Shown in pieces: positions 20,457 through 35,400 of a stretch of 64,000 nt of DNA. The stretch comes from Sinotaia quadrata (lineage: Eukaryota; Mollusca; Gastropoda; Architaenioglossa; Viviparidae): positions 120,652,363-120,716,362 of the forward strand of contig CM054180.1 of NCBI GenBank assembly GCA_028829895.1. Direction: 5' to 3'. The notes under the pieces are model-generated. The model saw only the letters and a program-made list of their open reading frames with translations. It was not told where the DNA came from and did not search any database. The position numbers and the translations under genes were made by a program. The first letter of the stretch is position 1; every line of letters begins with the position of its first letter.

Positions 20457-23400
20457 CTGCAGTGAAAAGAAAGATGTCATAGTTATCACAAGAGATGACT
20501 GACATCAAAGAAGGATGATGTGTCATTAACAATGAGAGATGAATGAGTTGAAATGAAGAAAGAAAGACAAGGCATAAATCATTTGAGAACAACTAAGAAA
20601 CATGCACTTATCATGTGAGATGACTGAAATCAGTCAAGGTGTGTCATTTATAATATGAGATGACTGAAACAAGTGAATAAAGGTGTGATATCTGTCATTT
20701 GAGATGACTGACAACAGAGCAGAAACAGGATTCATAGGCAATTTAGAAAAAAACTCAAAGGCCTTTCCAAGAACTTTTTTTTACAGCTGAATATTATAAT
20801 ATTCCTGGACCACCATTATGTGCACTAAAGTTGGAAAATATGAAATTTGTTAAGATAATAACTATGACATTATGTGTTGTTACAAACAGATTAAGATAGA
20901 ATAAGCAAATTTAATATCAATATACAATACTATGCATTAACCTTTAGCACATACCAACTTTAAAAATAAAATAACTTTTTTCTGTTGTTAAAATCGACAT
21001 AAATTAATAAATTTTTCTCCTTTTTAGGTGAGTGGATATAAATATATACATTGTAAGCCTATGAGATGTTAAATGCTAGCCCCATGCTGTGAAGGAATTT
21101 TTCGGATGTAAAATTAATGAACATATATATAATCTCAGACTTAGGGGACTGCCACTGTCTAGGAAGGGGGGGGGGGGAAAGAATCTTCTCTTCCTATGCC
21201 TATCTAAGTCTTCATGGCTGGGACCCCCACCCCTCTCTCAACAATACTTAGGAAAATTATAAAGCTATGAATAAGCTAGTGATGTAACGAACGAACAGGT
21301 CACGCGAACGTTTACATGAAATGGTTATGGAACAGAGCATAACAACACAAGAGTACAAAATCAATATTTTAATTTTTATGATAAATGCACAGATAGTATA
21401 ACAAAAACAAATACAAATGTACTAACTGAATTTACAAAAAGTGAATTGTAATGTATTGTATTTTGTCTAATTTCAAGTTCTGTCACTTGGTGTTAGTTCT
21501 TATATCTTTGCTGCTCTCAACATTCAAGCAAAAGAAAAGTACAAACGAATAAAAGCCCACTGTCTTGGGCATTCTTAAATAACCAAATTATAGATCAACT
21601 ATTAACGTTGAAATTACCATTATGCTCACTAATACTGCCATATGCATGGCTTTACAGGTGTTGGGAACGAAACGGTTGCAGACAACTCTCCAGTGAATTA
21701 ATGACCAGGTACTGAATTCAAATTATGCACAAAAATTCACCCTCAGTGAACCAATGGCTGGGTACAGAATTTCAATTTTGCAAAAATTTGCTCATCTTGA
21801 ATTTTTAAAGGCACACTGTAATCCAACTTTGAAATCCACTCCCAGTGATTTTTACAGTGCACTGTAATCCAATTATTACATCATTTACTTCCAGTAATTT
21901 TTACAGCACACTGTAATTCAATTATTACAACATTCACTTCCAGTGATTTTTACAGTGCACTGTAATCCAATTATTACAACATCCACTTCCAGTGATTTTT
22001 ACAGCACACTGTAATTCAATTATTACAACATTTCCAGTGAAGGCAGGGGTACATAGAAATCCAACTAGTCAATCTTCCACACACAGAAATCCTACTCTGA
22101 CGAGGTTCACTCCCAGTGAAATTTCCTGATAGAAACCTTAGAGAACTGTGCTGTTACCATGTCCGATTTTTGTTGGTCTTGGTTGACTTCAGAGACTGAC
22201 ACCTATACTGACTGAACCTGTGGTTTTAATACAATGGAGGTGGAAAAACAAACGCTGACATGACGAGTCCATGCCAGACAATTGCCACTCCTCACCAACT
22301 GCGGCCAAAATACTCACATGGTGCTCACACACTCCCTCGATCAGTTTACACAAACAAATAGATGGACATCCTCCCCCCCCCCCCCCAAAAAAAAATACTA
22401 ATCCATGAATATTAATAAAATATGAATTAATCATCAAATAATAATTAGAAAAGATATTAATTACATTAATGAATGGTTGAAATTTTGCATTGTCACCAAT
22501 ATATAAGTTTATTTGGTGAAAACTACTTTTAATGGTTGTATAATATGCGAGAGGACTACAAATCAGCAAAGAAAGCTTGAAGGTATTTAAAATGCAAGAT
22601 GGGTGGCAAGACACTTAAAAAGTAAAACATCTAAAACAAAATATTAAAAGTGGTCAACAGCATTAATTTTATAGCAATGTTGCACTAAATCTTTGATTCA
22701 TAGGATGTCATATAGCACACTTTCATTCATAGCACAAGAGTGATTGCACCCTTCTTATACTACAATTTGAATCAGTCCTTGTGAGCAAATGAGCCAGTCA
22801 GTATTTGGGATGCAGTCTGTCTCTTCAAGCCAAACAAAGAACTGCCAACAACTAATGTCTCATCTTTCTGCCTTCTTTTAGCATCACTAAACTGAGAAAA
22901 ATTGTCTACACACATTTACCAATGACTTTTACATAATACAAGCTAAAGACCACATGTTGTATAAAATTGTAAACTATCCATGCACAGCCAAGGATGCAAA
23001 TATGTTAAGATTTAAAAATAAAACAAAACAAACATCTACAGAATGTTATAATGCTAGAAAATAAAAGTGGGAGAAACATACCAATTCCGTACTAAGTTCT
23101 CGCTTCAGGAACTGTTTATCTCGCTGCGACAGTGAAGGCTCACACAGATAGCGGCATGCTTGGGTTAAAGTCAGGGTCAAGCATGTCTCCATTACAAAGA
23201 ACAACACATTTCTGTGAACAAAAGAGCACTAATCAAAACAATTTAAATTTAACTTTTTTCGATCGTACAACCAGAACTGTATGTTTTAGGAGTGCAGAAA
23301 CTGATCTAGGCAGACAAGCTATGACTTATGAGGGGACTACATTAACTCCCAGGGAAGCAGTAAAAGATAAAATATAATTATAATTACCTAATAACGTGTC

Positions 23401-26400
23401 TCTTGCTTACAGTTGTCTCCCTTTGTATTTCATTGCTGCTTTGGAAATAGGATGTTTTCAAGCAAGAATTTGCAATTTGTATTTTATTGTTGCATTAGTC
23501 AAGCCTTTTCCAGTCATCTTTTATTTGTCTCTGGTTCACAGTAAGACATATTTTCTCTTACATTTTATTTGCTGACAACCTTGAATTGCTGTGATACATC
23601 ATGGCCGACTTTCTATTTTGAATGCAGAAATGTGAGAGAGCATTTTGACTCCCATTTATCTTTGTAAAACATGCTAACTGCAAAAGTGAATGGACACACA
23701 AGTTTTCTGAATGTGAGTCAAACGTCTGCTGAGAGAAAATAGCCTATAAACAATCAGCCACTCATTCCACAAACCAAGGGAGGTAATGGTGGCAAGTGCT
23801 TCTGATCCTTGCCCACTATATATGTTTAGCATCAAAGGTCTTCATCTTTCTTCCCCAAGCACCACAATCTGGAGTGCAGTTCATACCTCCTATCCAATTT
23901 GGAAAATAGTACTGCTGGGAGTAAAACTCAAAATTTCTTCAGAGGCATATCAAGCCATATGGAACTACTTAACTGTTTGTTTTTGTTTGTCATGTCACAC
24001 ACTGTGATTTCAATGATATCCTTTCCACTCGGGCAGGAGATTGTCACCTGACCTATGGATTTGCCATGCTTCCCCTGGTCCACCTAAAGACCTAATTTCC
24101 AGTATTCGGACTGTCCATTGTAGACACACACACACACTCATGCACGCACACACACAAACCTGTCCTCAAGTAAGTCTGGTTCTGAAGTGGTCTCAGTACA
24201 GTTATACTTTAAGACAGAAACTATGCCATGTCAAATACAGAGGTTTAAATTAATGTCCTGGACAGATTCTCTATTCTGGAAGATGACAGAAATAAATGTG
24301 ATGAATAGCACTATTTGCAAATAATGAAATAAAAATCAACACTAATTGCTATTTTCTCACAGTGGATGCTGCATAAGCTCTCCTGTGCTAGCTGGCACAC
24401 TCTAGGCTTGACTATCATAATCCTCTTCTCCCTAGTCTTCTGCTGCATCTTCTGAAGAAAGTTTGAAAGGTTCTGAAACTGCAGCACGGATTATTCTTAG
24501 AGCGCAACCATGTCACTTCATTCCTCCTCCGGCTACCTGTTCCCTTCTCTAGGTCCCACTTTGTGGTCTTGTTTTGGCCTTAATCATTGGTCTCTTTACA
24601 CAAGTGTTCACTACTGCTAAAAGCTTGCATTCCTCAAAAGATACCATTTTCAATATACTGAAAACAAAAATTTTAAGTCGGAGAGTCCACAGTCATCTGC
24701 TTAGAAGTTTCCATGTACCAAGAATGTACTGTATTTTAAGCTGACTCAGAGGCCATGATTATTTTCAAGACCTCAGGATATATCTTTGTCATCAGCACTT
24801 ACTCGGCAGGCATTTCTGTAAATATATTGTGTTTATGTCTTGTTTTATAAATACCAAATACATTTAATTGTTTTATACTGCCATTTTGCATGTGGATTCA
24901 TCATGTTGTATTATATTATTTTCTGTTTTCTTGCAGTTTAAGCAGTTTTAAGTAGTTTACATGAATATTTTTGTGATATAAAGCACTTAAACCACTATTA
25001 AGTGTAAGCAGTATAAGAAGTCTTCATTATTATAATTAATAAACCCAAAACATATGCAGCACAAGGAACAGATTCAAGAACTTGCCCACTGATTTCTACA
25101 TGTCTGTGCAATTTCCAATCCATTTTAAGCTAGTGTTTTAGCATTTCCCCTTCTGCATTTTAATGTCCACCTACCTGGATACTTGTGATTCACTTGGAAC
25201 CACCACTTTGGGAGACTTGCGTTGTGGGGAAGGCATTCGATGTGGAGAGTGTGTCCTTGGGTCGATCTACAATAAACATCATATAGCATGAAAATTTCTA
25301 GCACCTAAGCAGAGTGGTACAATTCAACCCAACAAAATCACAACTGACAGTTACAGAAACATTATATACCAACCAGTCAGACATATTAATGGCAAGGTCT
25401 ATTTTGCCCTCCATACAGTATTACCGAAAAAGAAAAAATAAACAATAATTAAACACATTTGTAGACATTTAATGTTGTTATATTAATAAACAAAAATTAA
25501 ACAAAACAAATAAAATATTAAAAAAATATAATTTCCTAATCTTTTTTGTACTAAAACAATTAAGCTCTTACACAAGCACGAATGACTGAAATAAATAATA
25601 CTACTTATCTCAAACCTTACACAAGCACAAATGACCTAAATAAATAATACTACTTATCTCTAACCTTGCTAAGACGCCGTAAGCACGCTGTGACACATGA
25701 TATCAGTGATCCAAAAGTGAGAGGGGACTCCTGGTCTACAGGCGGTGTGCTGAATCCCATGTCAACAAGCCGCTCGTATTCACTCATGTCCATACCCTAC
25801 AGGAATATTTGGATACAATAAAATGTCTTCTTTCCTTTTTTAATTATCTTGAGACACCATTCAAGTCTACCTCAAAAAAAGTCTCGCAGGTTCAAACAAT
25901 GAGACAGGGCCTTTGAAAGCAAAAATGAATGTTTGAAAAGCAAAAAATAGAGAACTATCTGCAAAAGTAAACTTTTCTTCCAGAAATCTTTAAATTAAAA
26001 AATAATTTAGAACCTAATAATAAAATGAGCAAATGAAATGTGACATTTGGTTAAGAGGGAAACAATAATTTAAAAATAAATCAAAAACTGATGAGAACTA
26101 GATCACTCAAAAACTTTTGCTCACATTTGTTATCTTGCAAAAAATGATCAGAAAGATCTAAACTTTAGTGACAGAATGGTGGCCTATTGTTCTACTTAGT
26201 CTTCATCTTAGTCAACAGCTTTTTGCCATCTTTAAACAATAACTTGCAATCATTGAAATAAAAGTACTGCTGGTATATTTTCTTATTTTCTGTTTGTGGG
26301 AGTCACGTCTGTCTGAACCAGTTTTAGCATGCAGCAAGAATGTTTACAGCACTGGTGCAAAAACTTCGCCCCGCGGGCCAGATCCAGCCCGCAAAGAGTT

Positions 26401-29400
26401 GCCAAATGGCCTGCGATGTCAAACGAAAAATATTTGGTGCACTACTTGATCAAATGGCTATAAAATATTTGATTGGCAGTATTGCCATTAATTTTGCAGT
26501 GGTGCACATCACCAATTGCCCGGTTTACCGGAAGTACCCGCCATATTTTCCGTTGTTTATTTTGATTATATTTGACAAAATGGCAGCTGATCGTAAAAGA
26601 AAAGTTGACAACGAAAACCAGACTCTACAATACTGCTTTGTTCAACAACAGACGAACGTTATTTGTCAGATGTGTCATTCAACAGTAGCAGTGGCGAAGG
26701 TTTCTAAAATAAAACGTCATTAATGAAACGAAGCATCAAGATTTCCACAACGTTGTTGGTGACGAACAAACAGGTCGAATTAAATCTCTGAGGCGTTCGC
26801 TGAATCGCCAACAGAATATTTTCTCAAAGCAGTCAGCAAATTTTAGTCAGTGTGTGAGGTCAGTTACAAGACATTTCGAAGCTTGCAGATGACATGCAGC
26901 ACCATCCATCACACTGACTTTGTGAAAGTTGACGTATCAACATTTTTAGAATGAGTGGTAGCATGCAACTTCTTTGTCGTAATTATAGTCTTAATCGTTA
27001 TTTCTGTGTTCTTAGATGTGATGGCTGCCTTATGTGGGACGATTTTGATCTTCACTTTTTTGTGGCCCCCCGACGGTTTCGACAAGTCAGATTGTGGCCC
27101 CCGACTCAAAAGGTTTGTGCACTAGTGGTTTACAGCAAAAACAAAAAAGGCATAAAAATTAACTTCAAGACAGGGTTGAGAATCGAATGCAGAAAGAATT
27201 GTACAATGAAAATAACATAGTGCGCAGGTATGTACATTCTAATGTTCCAACACTGTAAATCATCTACCTGGTCAAGCAGAACTTCACACAGATCAGGACT
27301 GAAGTAGCGCAGCATTGCCAGACTCTTGCCAATAATCCGCAGCATGCTGGGGTGGAGAAAAACATACACACATAAAGTAAAACAATTTTTAAAAAAAAAC
27401 CTACTAAACTATTCAACAATAACAAAAAGTGACCTTAACAGAAATACATTTTGCATCTCAAAACGAAAATGTTGCAATCGTATAAGCCAATCAATAATCC
27501 TTAAGCACACCAAGACACTCCAAATGAATACTTAAGCACACCAAGACACTCCAAATGAAAACGTTCAATAAATAAATCAGGATTAAACATATCAAGATCA
27601 AACAAACACTGCTAACAAATGGAAATTTTAAACAAGAAAGCGGGGATAGAGAGGTGGGGATGGAGGATAATTTAACTAACAAGGAGTCACTCTTTTCTGC
27701 ACTTTCAATTGATTTAGTAAATTCTGGACGGGTTAAAAGAAAAGACTTTAAAAAAAGAGAAGAAAAATTAATAAAATTTAGAATGATAAATATGATGAGT
27801 GTGTTGTCTGTCCTTACCTGTTCTCTATGTGCAACAACTGTTCTGAAGGTTGCTCAACGTCATCTGTGGAGGTCTGGTGCTGCAACAGGGGTGAAGACTG
27901 CAAAGAGTGCTTTCCTTTAGGGCCAATCTCTCGTCCACGCTAGAAAGAGTGCAACAAAGTTTGGTATAAGCATGCTGCAGTTGGTTATCAAAAGCATGCA
28001 TAGCCAAAGTAAATGTCACTGAACATTTATCTTTAACATTTTAGAAAACGGAAGCATGGCGAAGACGACTTGCATGAGTAAAGCAGATTTGCCAAACTCT
28101 TTCTTAAACATCCACAGGTTACTGACCTATATCCACTGGATACTCACATTGCTATGACCAATCAGCTTCACATTTATAAGTGTCTGTGAATGACTTCTTT
28201 TTTTTTTTTTAAAAGAAGAAACTGTGATTATAACTTGCTCTGCACTGCCTCACCTCTAGGATATGTTGAAGATAGCGTGGTCGGATGATAAGGGAGATGA
28301 ATGTTTGGACCATGCGCAGAGTGGATGTCTGAAAGTAAACGAAAATAATTCAGGTAATTGAAGCAAATCTGAAAACAAGACAATCCATGAAACCAAAAGA
28401 AATTATTATAAAAGATTTTCACAGGCAAAACTGTTTCTGGAACAAAGATTTAAAAAAATGAACTTCACCCTTTGTAAGATATAATGTCATACAAATTATT
28501 ACAAATTTATAGGAAATTTGGAACACATTCAAAATTAAAGAACTTTTAATTTCTAGCAACAACTCTTACATAATTATCTCAAGCTTACCAACAGTTTAGA
28601 CATAACATGCGGAAGGTGGAGGCGCCACTGGCGCCTGTAAAGTGCCATCTGGTGAAGAAAGTGACATGTACTCTCAGCTTCTTTCATGGCTGGATCCAAC
28701 AAGGTCAGACAAGAAATCTCCAATGACTATCAAGAACAAAACATGTTTTTACATGAATGGTTTAACATGTGAATGATGTCTGTCTATCTGCCTAAAGTGA
28801 TCATCGTCCCATTTCTTATTATTGAACAACAATAAAACATCTACAATAATATAATTGGTATACCAATGAAATGATGAAAATGGAACGCTTGATAACCAAT
28901 GATGTCCAAACCAGTCTGTACATGGGCACTATAGACTAAGTTCAGGTGTGTACTAAAAAGACATAAAAAAAATCTATGTACATTTTTTAAACATAATGAC
29001 TTGCTGGTTCCACTTGCAAATGAAATCATCCAACCTTTACACCGATCATTACTACATTGTCCAATAGATTTATTTAGTTTCCACTCAAAAAAAGGAAATA
29101 TCTATTATGACCTGGGTAATTATGGGGTAAACAAAAAGATAGTGTCTTCAATAGAGCTACACTGTCAGCAGTATTGCAGTCTGTCACATGATTAAATTAA
29201 GTGAGTATGTATAAACTCTACATTTCCACATTCATCCTAATTACAGAAACCTTGCTAATCCTAATCCCATTAGTCTGGATGTCAAGTCATAATCCTGAAA
29301 ACCTGCTGACACTCATGAAAGGAATACTGAGGGATCTCGTAAGTTTTTCCTTTAGTTTCTCAGGTACTTGTTGAAGTGTATTGTACATATCACAATATTT

Positions 29401-32400
29401 AATCTGACCTCAAATAATTAATATTCCTATAAGTGTTGGGTACAGCCTGAATAAAGGTAACCTCTCTAATCTAGATTTCTGCCTCACCCAGACAATTGTC
29501 ACTATGGAAACCCTGGATCAGTATAATTTCACTGTTAAATAAAACCTTTCCATCTTTCCTCACAAGATCAATTTTTTTTTTAAATTCAAAGGAACCAAAC
29601 CACTAATATTCTGTATATTTTTGTGTGGGTGCATGTATGCTCAAGTCTGCATAGTGCACATGCATGCGTGTGTGCATGTGTAATTTTTCTTTAAAGGACA
29701 AAATAAAAGCATACCCGCTGAAGCCGGTCCTGGTGAACTCCAAGAAAGTTGAGAGCATCCTCCAAGAATGAGAATCCTAGTTTCCTTAACATGAGTGTAT
29801 ACAGAGCAATTGACAGGCAGTAAAGGTCATGCCATGTCACAGTGTTTGAGGTCACACTTCCAGGCACCTGATATAATTATAGGTGAGAATAATTAAAACA
29901 ATCACTGTAAAATTTTACATGATCAAAAACTTTTTTACTAACCTATCCCATCATAACAGGCACTATTTGAATAGAGGAATACAGACCAAAAATACACACA
30001 TGTACATACATATTTCTGATGAAAACTGTACAAGGTACTAAGATTATAGAATGAACTATTTATGTTTCTAAATAAGTCCAATTCAAGTTAAATGATTTCA
30101 ATGGCAATAATTTAACTCCATTTGTTTGGGGTTTTTTTTGTTTTTTTTTAATTTAAATTATTTAGCATTTATACAATTTTACAGACTGAATTTTCCTTTT
30201 TATTAACTCTCTAAAAAATTCTTAGTTAAGAGTGGGTATGAGATATTTGAATGCAGTGATTCTTGGTCACAAATTGCAGTGTGTCTAATATCATAGAGAA
30301 GTAAGCGTGACCTTTCATTTACTATTAGCTGACATACGTACATTAAATCAGAAGTAAAAGTTAAAATACTTAGCAATTATTTTCAAAACAAATATTTACA
30401 GCTAATTTAGCAGGAATGAAGAAAAGACAATGAGTAAAATCTGAACAGAATTGTTATGTTTTCTTTAGAAAGTGAGATTCTGGCAGCTGCATAACCAGAA
30501 TTACTTCCCTTTGTTCACCAAAGTGAAATGTCTGTTTACAATCAAACTGCCTAAAAACTTGTCATTGTTTTAATACCTGGAACTTAAAGTACAAAACTAG
30601 AAAATTCCTAATGATGTACAACACGATGGGTTCTGTTTGGTATACATATTGTACAGTTTGACTAAAAGACATGTTATTTTGTATCATACTGTCTAGAGTT
30701 ATATGTATATACACAAAGTATTTTTTATAAATTAATATAAAATTTAGCAATAATTGTTCTTTCACAACAAAGATTATTACTCTAAAAGTAGATAAGAGAC
30801 AAATCAAAATGACAACAACAAAAAAACGATCACCGGTGTCCCTATCCAACATTCTACTCACTTCATGTTTAGTAAGTTAGAACTTGTTTCACTAGAGTGA
30901 GTCATAAATTGGTACATAGTGCTGCAAATACTAAAGTATACATTTCTAAAGAAGGAATGACATTTTTCTTATTCTTTAAATATTGAAAAGTAACATTTAA
31001 AATATAGAAGAATGGCAAATATTCAACCATACTCTCCATCTTTAGCAAAATAATGGCTGACATTCAATTACACTCTTGATGTTTGAGCACTTAGCGAAAA
31101 ACATTGCAGAAAACAGCTCAAAAGTGAAAAAAACAACAAAAGGACTTGCATTTGAAGCCAGCATTTGTGTAGCAAAGATGTCCTCTTTACTGTAGAGGTG
31201 TGTGATGGCCAGACAGGTGTGAGATGTAAAGTCACTCAAAGCCAAGATGGTGGCACCCTGTATGAAAAGATCAATAAATCCATTTCTTGTAAGCACAAGA
31301 AAAATAGCAACTACAAACAAAATAGATTAAAAAATAAGATGCTGTTTCATCTTAGTCACAGTCATATGCTTGTCCACACGAAGTGGTTATGTCAATAACA
31401 TAGAGCAACCATAATCCACACCTTACAAATGCTACCACAAAATAAGTAACTGAACTAGATGGAAAGACTTACACGTTCACTCTCACCAATGGCGGCAAAT
31501 AACAGCAATACACAATGAACATATGACAAGCCTTGCTTGGCCTGAAACATGAAAAATGAAGTTAAATCAGTAAAGCTGGCTATTTTTTTCATTATAAAGC
31601 AAAATTATTTCACACATTTTACAGCAAACAATCAGTTTTCGCAACATAACATCTAATAACAATTTAAAACATTAATACAAGGGAAATAACTCACCTTTAT
31701 GTAGGACTCTACAGAAACTAGGAGAGCTGCTAGCACACTATGTTCCTGTAAATAGGTCAAGCAAAACTGTTGATCTGTTGCCATGACAATTTCAGTCATC
31801 AAGCTGCAGATGGTTATCTGTAGCTGAATAAATACACACAAAAGAACAAAATAACAGTCAACTGTATACAATTAAGTTTAAGTTTTTTTTTTTTAATGCC
31901 AAATCAAATTTCAATTAATTCATGCCAAGGGTGGAAATTTATAAACAATTTTTTAAATATTTTTTATGGACAAGTCAACAGATATACCATACCAATAAAC
32001 ATTTCAGGATATGTTTAAGACTGTTTAACTTTGATAGTTTAATTAGCTTTGTTTTTTTAAATTTCCTTATAGGTTTATAAATCGCTCTAAAATATTTCTT
32101 AAATGGGTGTGAGATTTGGGAATGATCTGCAAGAGACTGGTGCTGTAGTAGTACAGGATTGAAAGAAGGCTGTGGTACATTCTGAGAAAAAGCAATTGTG
32201 AACCAAAAGTATTTAGAATTACATTACAAAATATTACAGTGACTAGCACACGAACACCAACAGCTTTGTGGATAAATTCCAAATATTTAAACAAATTATC
32301 CACCATGTCAGAGGCTTCAAAGGAGATTCAAAATCAGTCTTGACTGTGCATACCAGATGACTTAATGTACTCAATGTAGTTTCATGGTCTGTCAAAAAAA

Positions 32401-35400
32401 ATTTTAAAAACGGTAGGAAATAAAAACTGTTTTTCAAAGCAAAAGCAGCCTGACAACTTTACTCAATCTCCAACCCTTCAAATTAAAATATTGTTAGTGG
32501 TTTTGGTTGTTGTTTTATTAACATTTAAAAAAATATAGCTGATACTTTGACTGCATGTTATATAGCTCCATTAATCCAATAAAAATGTACAACACAAGTC
32601 AAGGTCTTTTTGTTCTATCTATGTTCTTTAACGTCTTTCTTTTAAATATTCATCCAAAACATTCAGTATACATCACAAAGTCTGAAGTAACTAACCATCA
32701 CTTTTGCTTCAGAATTGCCCAGTGTCTTGAGGTAAAATTTTGGCTCTGTACAGACAGCTATGCTCTGGGCTAGTTGACTTGGATGAGGTAATTCTCTTGT
32801 ACTTTGCAGAAGCATTGGGCCCACAACTCTCAACAGTGTGGCAACAGTAGGTGGAGCTACAACTGAAGAATCAAAACACACAAGGGAGAGAAATCAGACA
32901 AAGCGAGAAAAAACAAGTAAATGAGGAAATGAAAAAGAATGCCATAAGCTGGAGATGAAGATAGGCAGAACTGAGTCAGAAGCGTGTAGTGATGCTATAG
33001 AAGTGTGTAGCGGTGGTCAATTGGTGCTGTACAAGGTTCAGAATGCTGCGGAAGTGTGTAGGTGCTGTAGAGATATGTAGAAGTGCTGTATTGGTGTGCA
33101 GAGTGAGGTATAGGTGTTTTGCCTAAGTGTAAAAATGTATATAGGTACTGCAGAGGTACTGTATAGGTGAATAGAGCTAGGGGTTGTAGAGGCAGAGGCG
33201 TTTAGGTGTGTAGGGCGGTATGTGTTGAAAGATGTCATAGAGGTATGCTGTATATGTATAGATGTGCTGTACAGGTGTATAGAAATATATGGGTGTGCAT
33301 TAAGTGCTGTAGATATATTATAGGTACATATAGGTGCTGTACAGGTATGAAGAAGTGCTGTACAATGTACACAGGTGATGTGTATGTACAGTACAGATAT
33401 GTAGAAATGCTGTAGATGTGCAGAACATGTGTGTACAGATGCACACATGTGCTGTACAGGTGCACATTGGTGCCATATAAATGTTGTACAATGTATAGCA
33501 GGTAGTGGTGAGCAGACATTGGGCAATATGAATATTGGTGTTGGAAGCCTACATCCCCAAATACACCCAGGGAAGCAAGACATATAGAGTGAGGTCTACT
33601 CCCACTCCTGCCCGACGGAAGATCTTGATCAAAACTAAATTTTAAAAAAATGCATCCAGTAACAAAATTCATCCAGTACCTCAAACAAAAATCTTCCATA
33701 CCTCAAAATGCGTCCAATACCTCAAACAATATGCATTAAAAATAAAAGTACATTCTGTCCATCCAGCTTTGTGTGTTGGCAGATTTGCCCTCACGAGCTA
33801 ACAACGACAACTGTTTCTCTCTTTGTAAGAAAAACAAAACTCACTCGAGGAAGAGTCTATTCGTCCTCGTTGAAGCAGCAGATTCAAAGAAGCAACAAGC
33901 CCAATCTGCACTGATGGAATCACCATCTCTGTCCCCGTTCTTGTCTGTTCCAGAGTATTTCGAACTGCAACTAGAACGGCCACAGGTTTACTGATGCAGC
34001 TGCAAGCAAAAGACAGTGACACAGGGTTTTTTATTTTTTAAATCAGAGCATTAGATTAACTTGCAAATTCATGTTTCTGAATTTTGTTTAATGATTTAAA
34101 ATGCACTAAGTAATTTTTCTTAGATTACTGACTAAAATGTCTTGAAATAATTTTTCTATTTTTCATATATATATATAATGTTTCAAAGAATTAAAGTTAG
34201 TTTCATTTTAATTTAATTCGTTAAAGAAAAAAAATTACCTTCTCATAAACAGTGAATCTATGAGATATGAAAGCAATGGCATTTCTACTGGTATTTGAAT
34301 AAGGAAGGTTTTGTATTTGAATAAGTATATGAATAAGGGAGCCACATAAAATAACTCTAGAATATATGTTTAATAATCAAAAACTTTCAATAAACAAATA
34401 ACATGGAAACAAATCTCACACTACTTCAAATGTATAAATTCATACGAGAAAAGTAAAGATACATATGCTAAGAAAGAAATGATATAAATGATATAACCTC
34501 ACACTACTTCAAGGTATAATTTAATATGAGATAAGTAAAGAAACTTATGCTAAGAAAAAAATTATATCATTTACACAAGAACTTTTTATTTATTGCTGTT
34601 AGCTACATCCATCATTTCAATGGTAAGGTTATTCTAACGCTCCATTGCTTTCTTTTGAAAAGAAAAACAGAGAACAGGCACTAACCCAACCCAAGCCTTG
34701 AGAAGTGTGTAATACAGTGCAGAGACCAAAGATGCCAGTTTCATTTTCAGGAGTGACAGCTCACCAGAAAACTGCAACACATTTTTTTTTTTTTTAAACA
34801 TAGGCTTATCTTCAATTTAAAATCTTAAACATTTCCTTCCTCCTGTCACTAATTAATGTTTTTATTACCCAAATACAATATTACATAAAAAGGGGAGGCT
34901 AAACAAGAAGATTAATAATAAATAAAATAATTAGTTAATAAGTAATCAATACATCCCAAAACAAAAATTTAACATACATTACAGCTATAAAGAGCAAACT
35001 TGCAAAGAAGTTAAACCCTTTATCTTCATTAGAAATGAAAGTTCTCTTTGTCACAGTGGCATAAAAGATGTACCTCTCTTTGGAATGACAGCCAAAGAGA
35101 TGATTGTTTTATGAATAATGCTCATTGCAATAATTTAGAGGCTATACCTTTATTTATTTGTTCCTGAATTGTAGCAAAATGTGATTTTTAACCTGTCTGT
35201 AGGCAGTAAATATGGATTAATCAGTGTTTCTTTTGTATCTCGATAAATCTGTATTTCATCAAATTCAATACAATTTGATTTTAATTATTTTTAATTACTC
35301 AATAACTGATATTTGAATTATAATGTATATTACTATATAGAGGTGTATTAAAATATTACATTAACATTTTGCAACAGTTTATAAGCAGATTTCATAAAGC

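Noticed and set aside
30852..30881. Possible 30-nt exon in the intron 29868-31149
   Set aside because: Splice-like ends, but its length is a multiple of three, so it cannot fix the phase problem that the GC donor solves.
32354..32388. Possible 35-nt micro-exon of NUP188 (HETTLSTLSHL)
   Set aside because: Good acceptor and donor, but it needs a preceding exon ending in phase 1, whereas the exon at 32696 ends in phase 0 at its best donor.
33038..33699. Minus-strand frames of 154 and 181 codons rich in His, Tyr, Cys and Ser
   Set aside because: Translations of the GTGCTGTA-type tandem repeat in a NUP188 intron.
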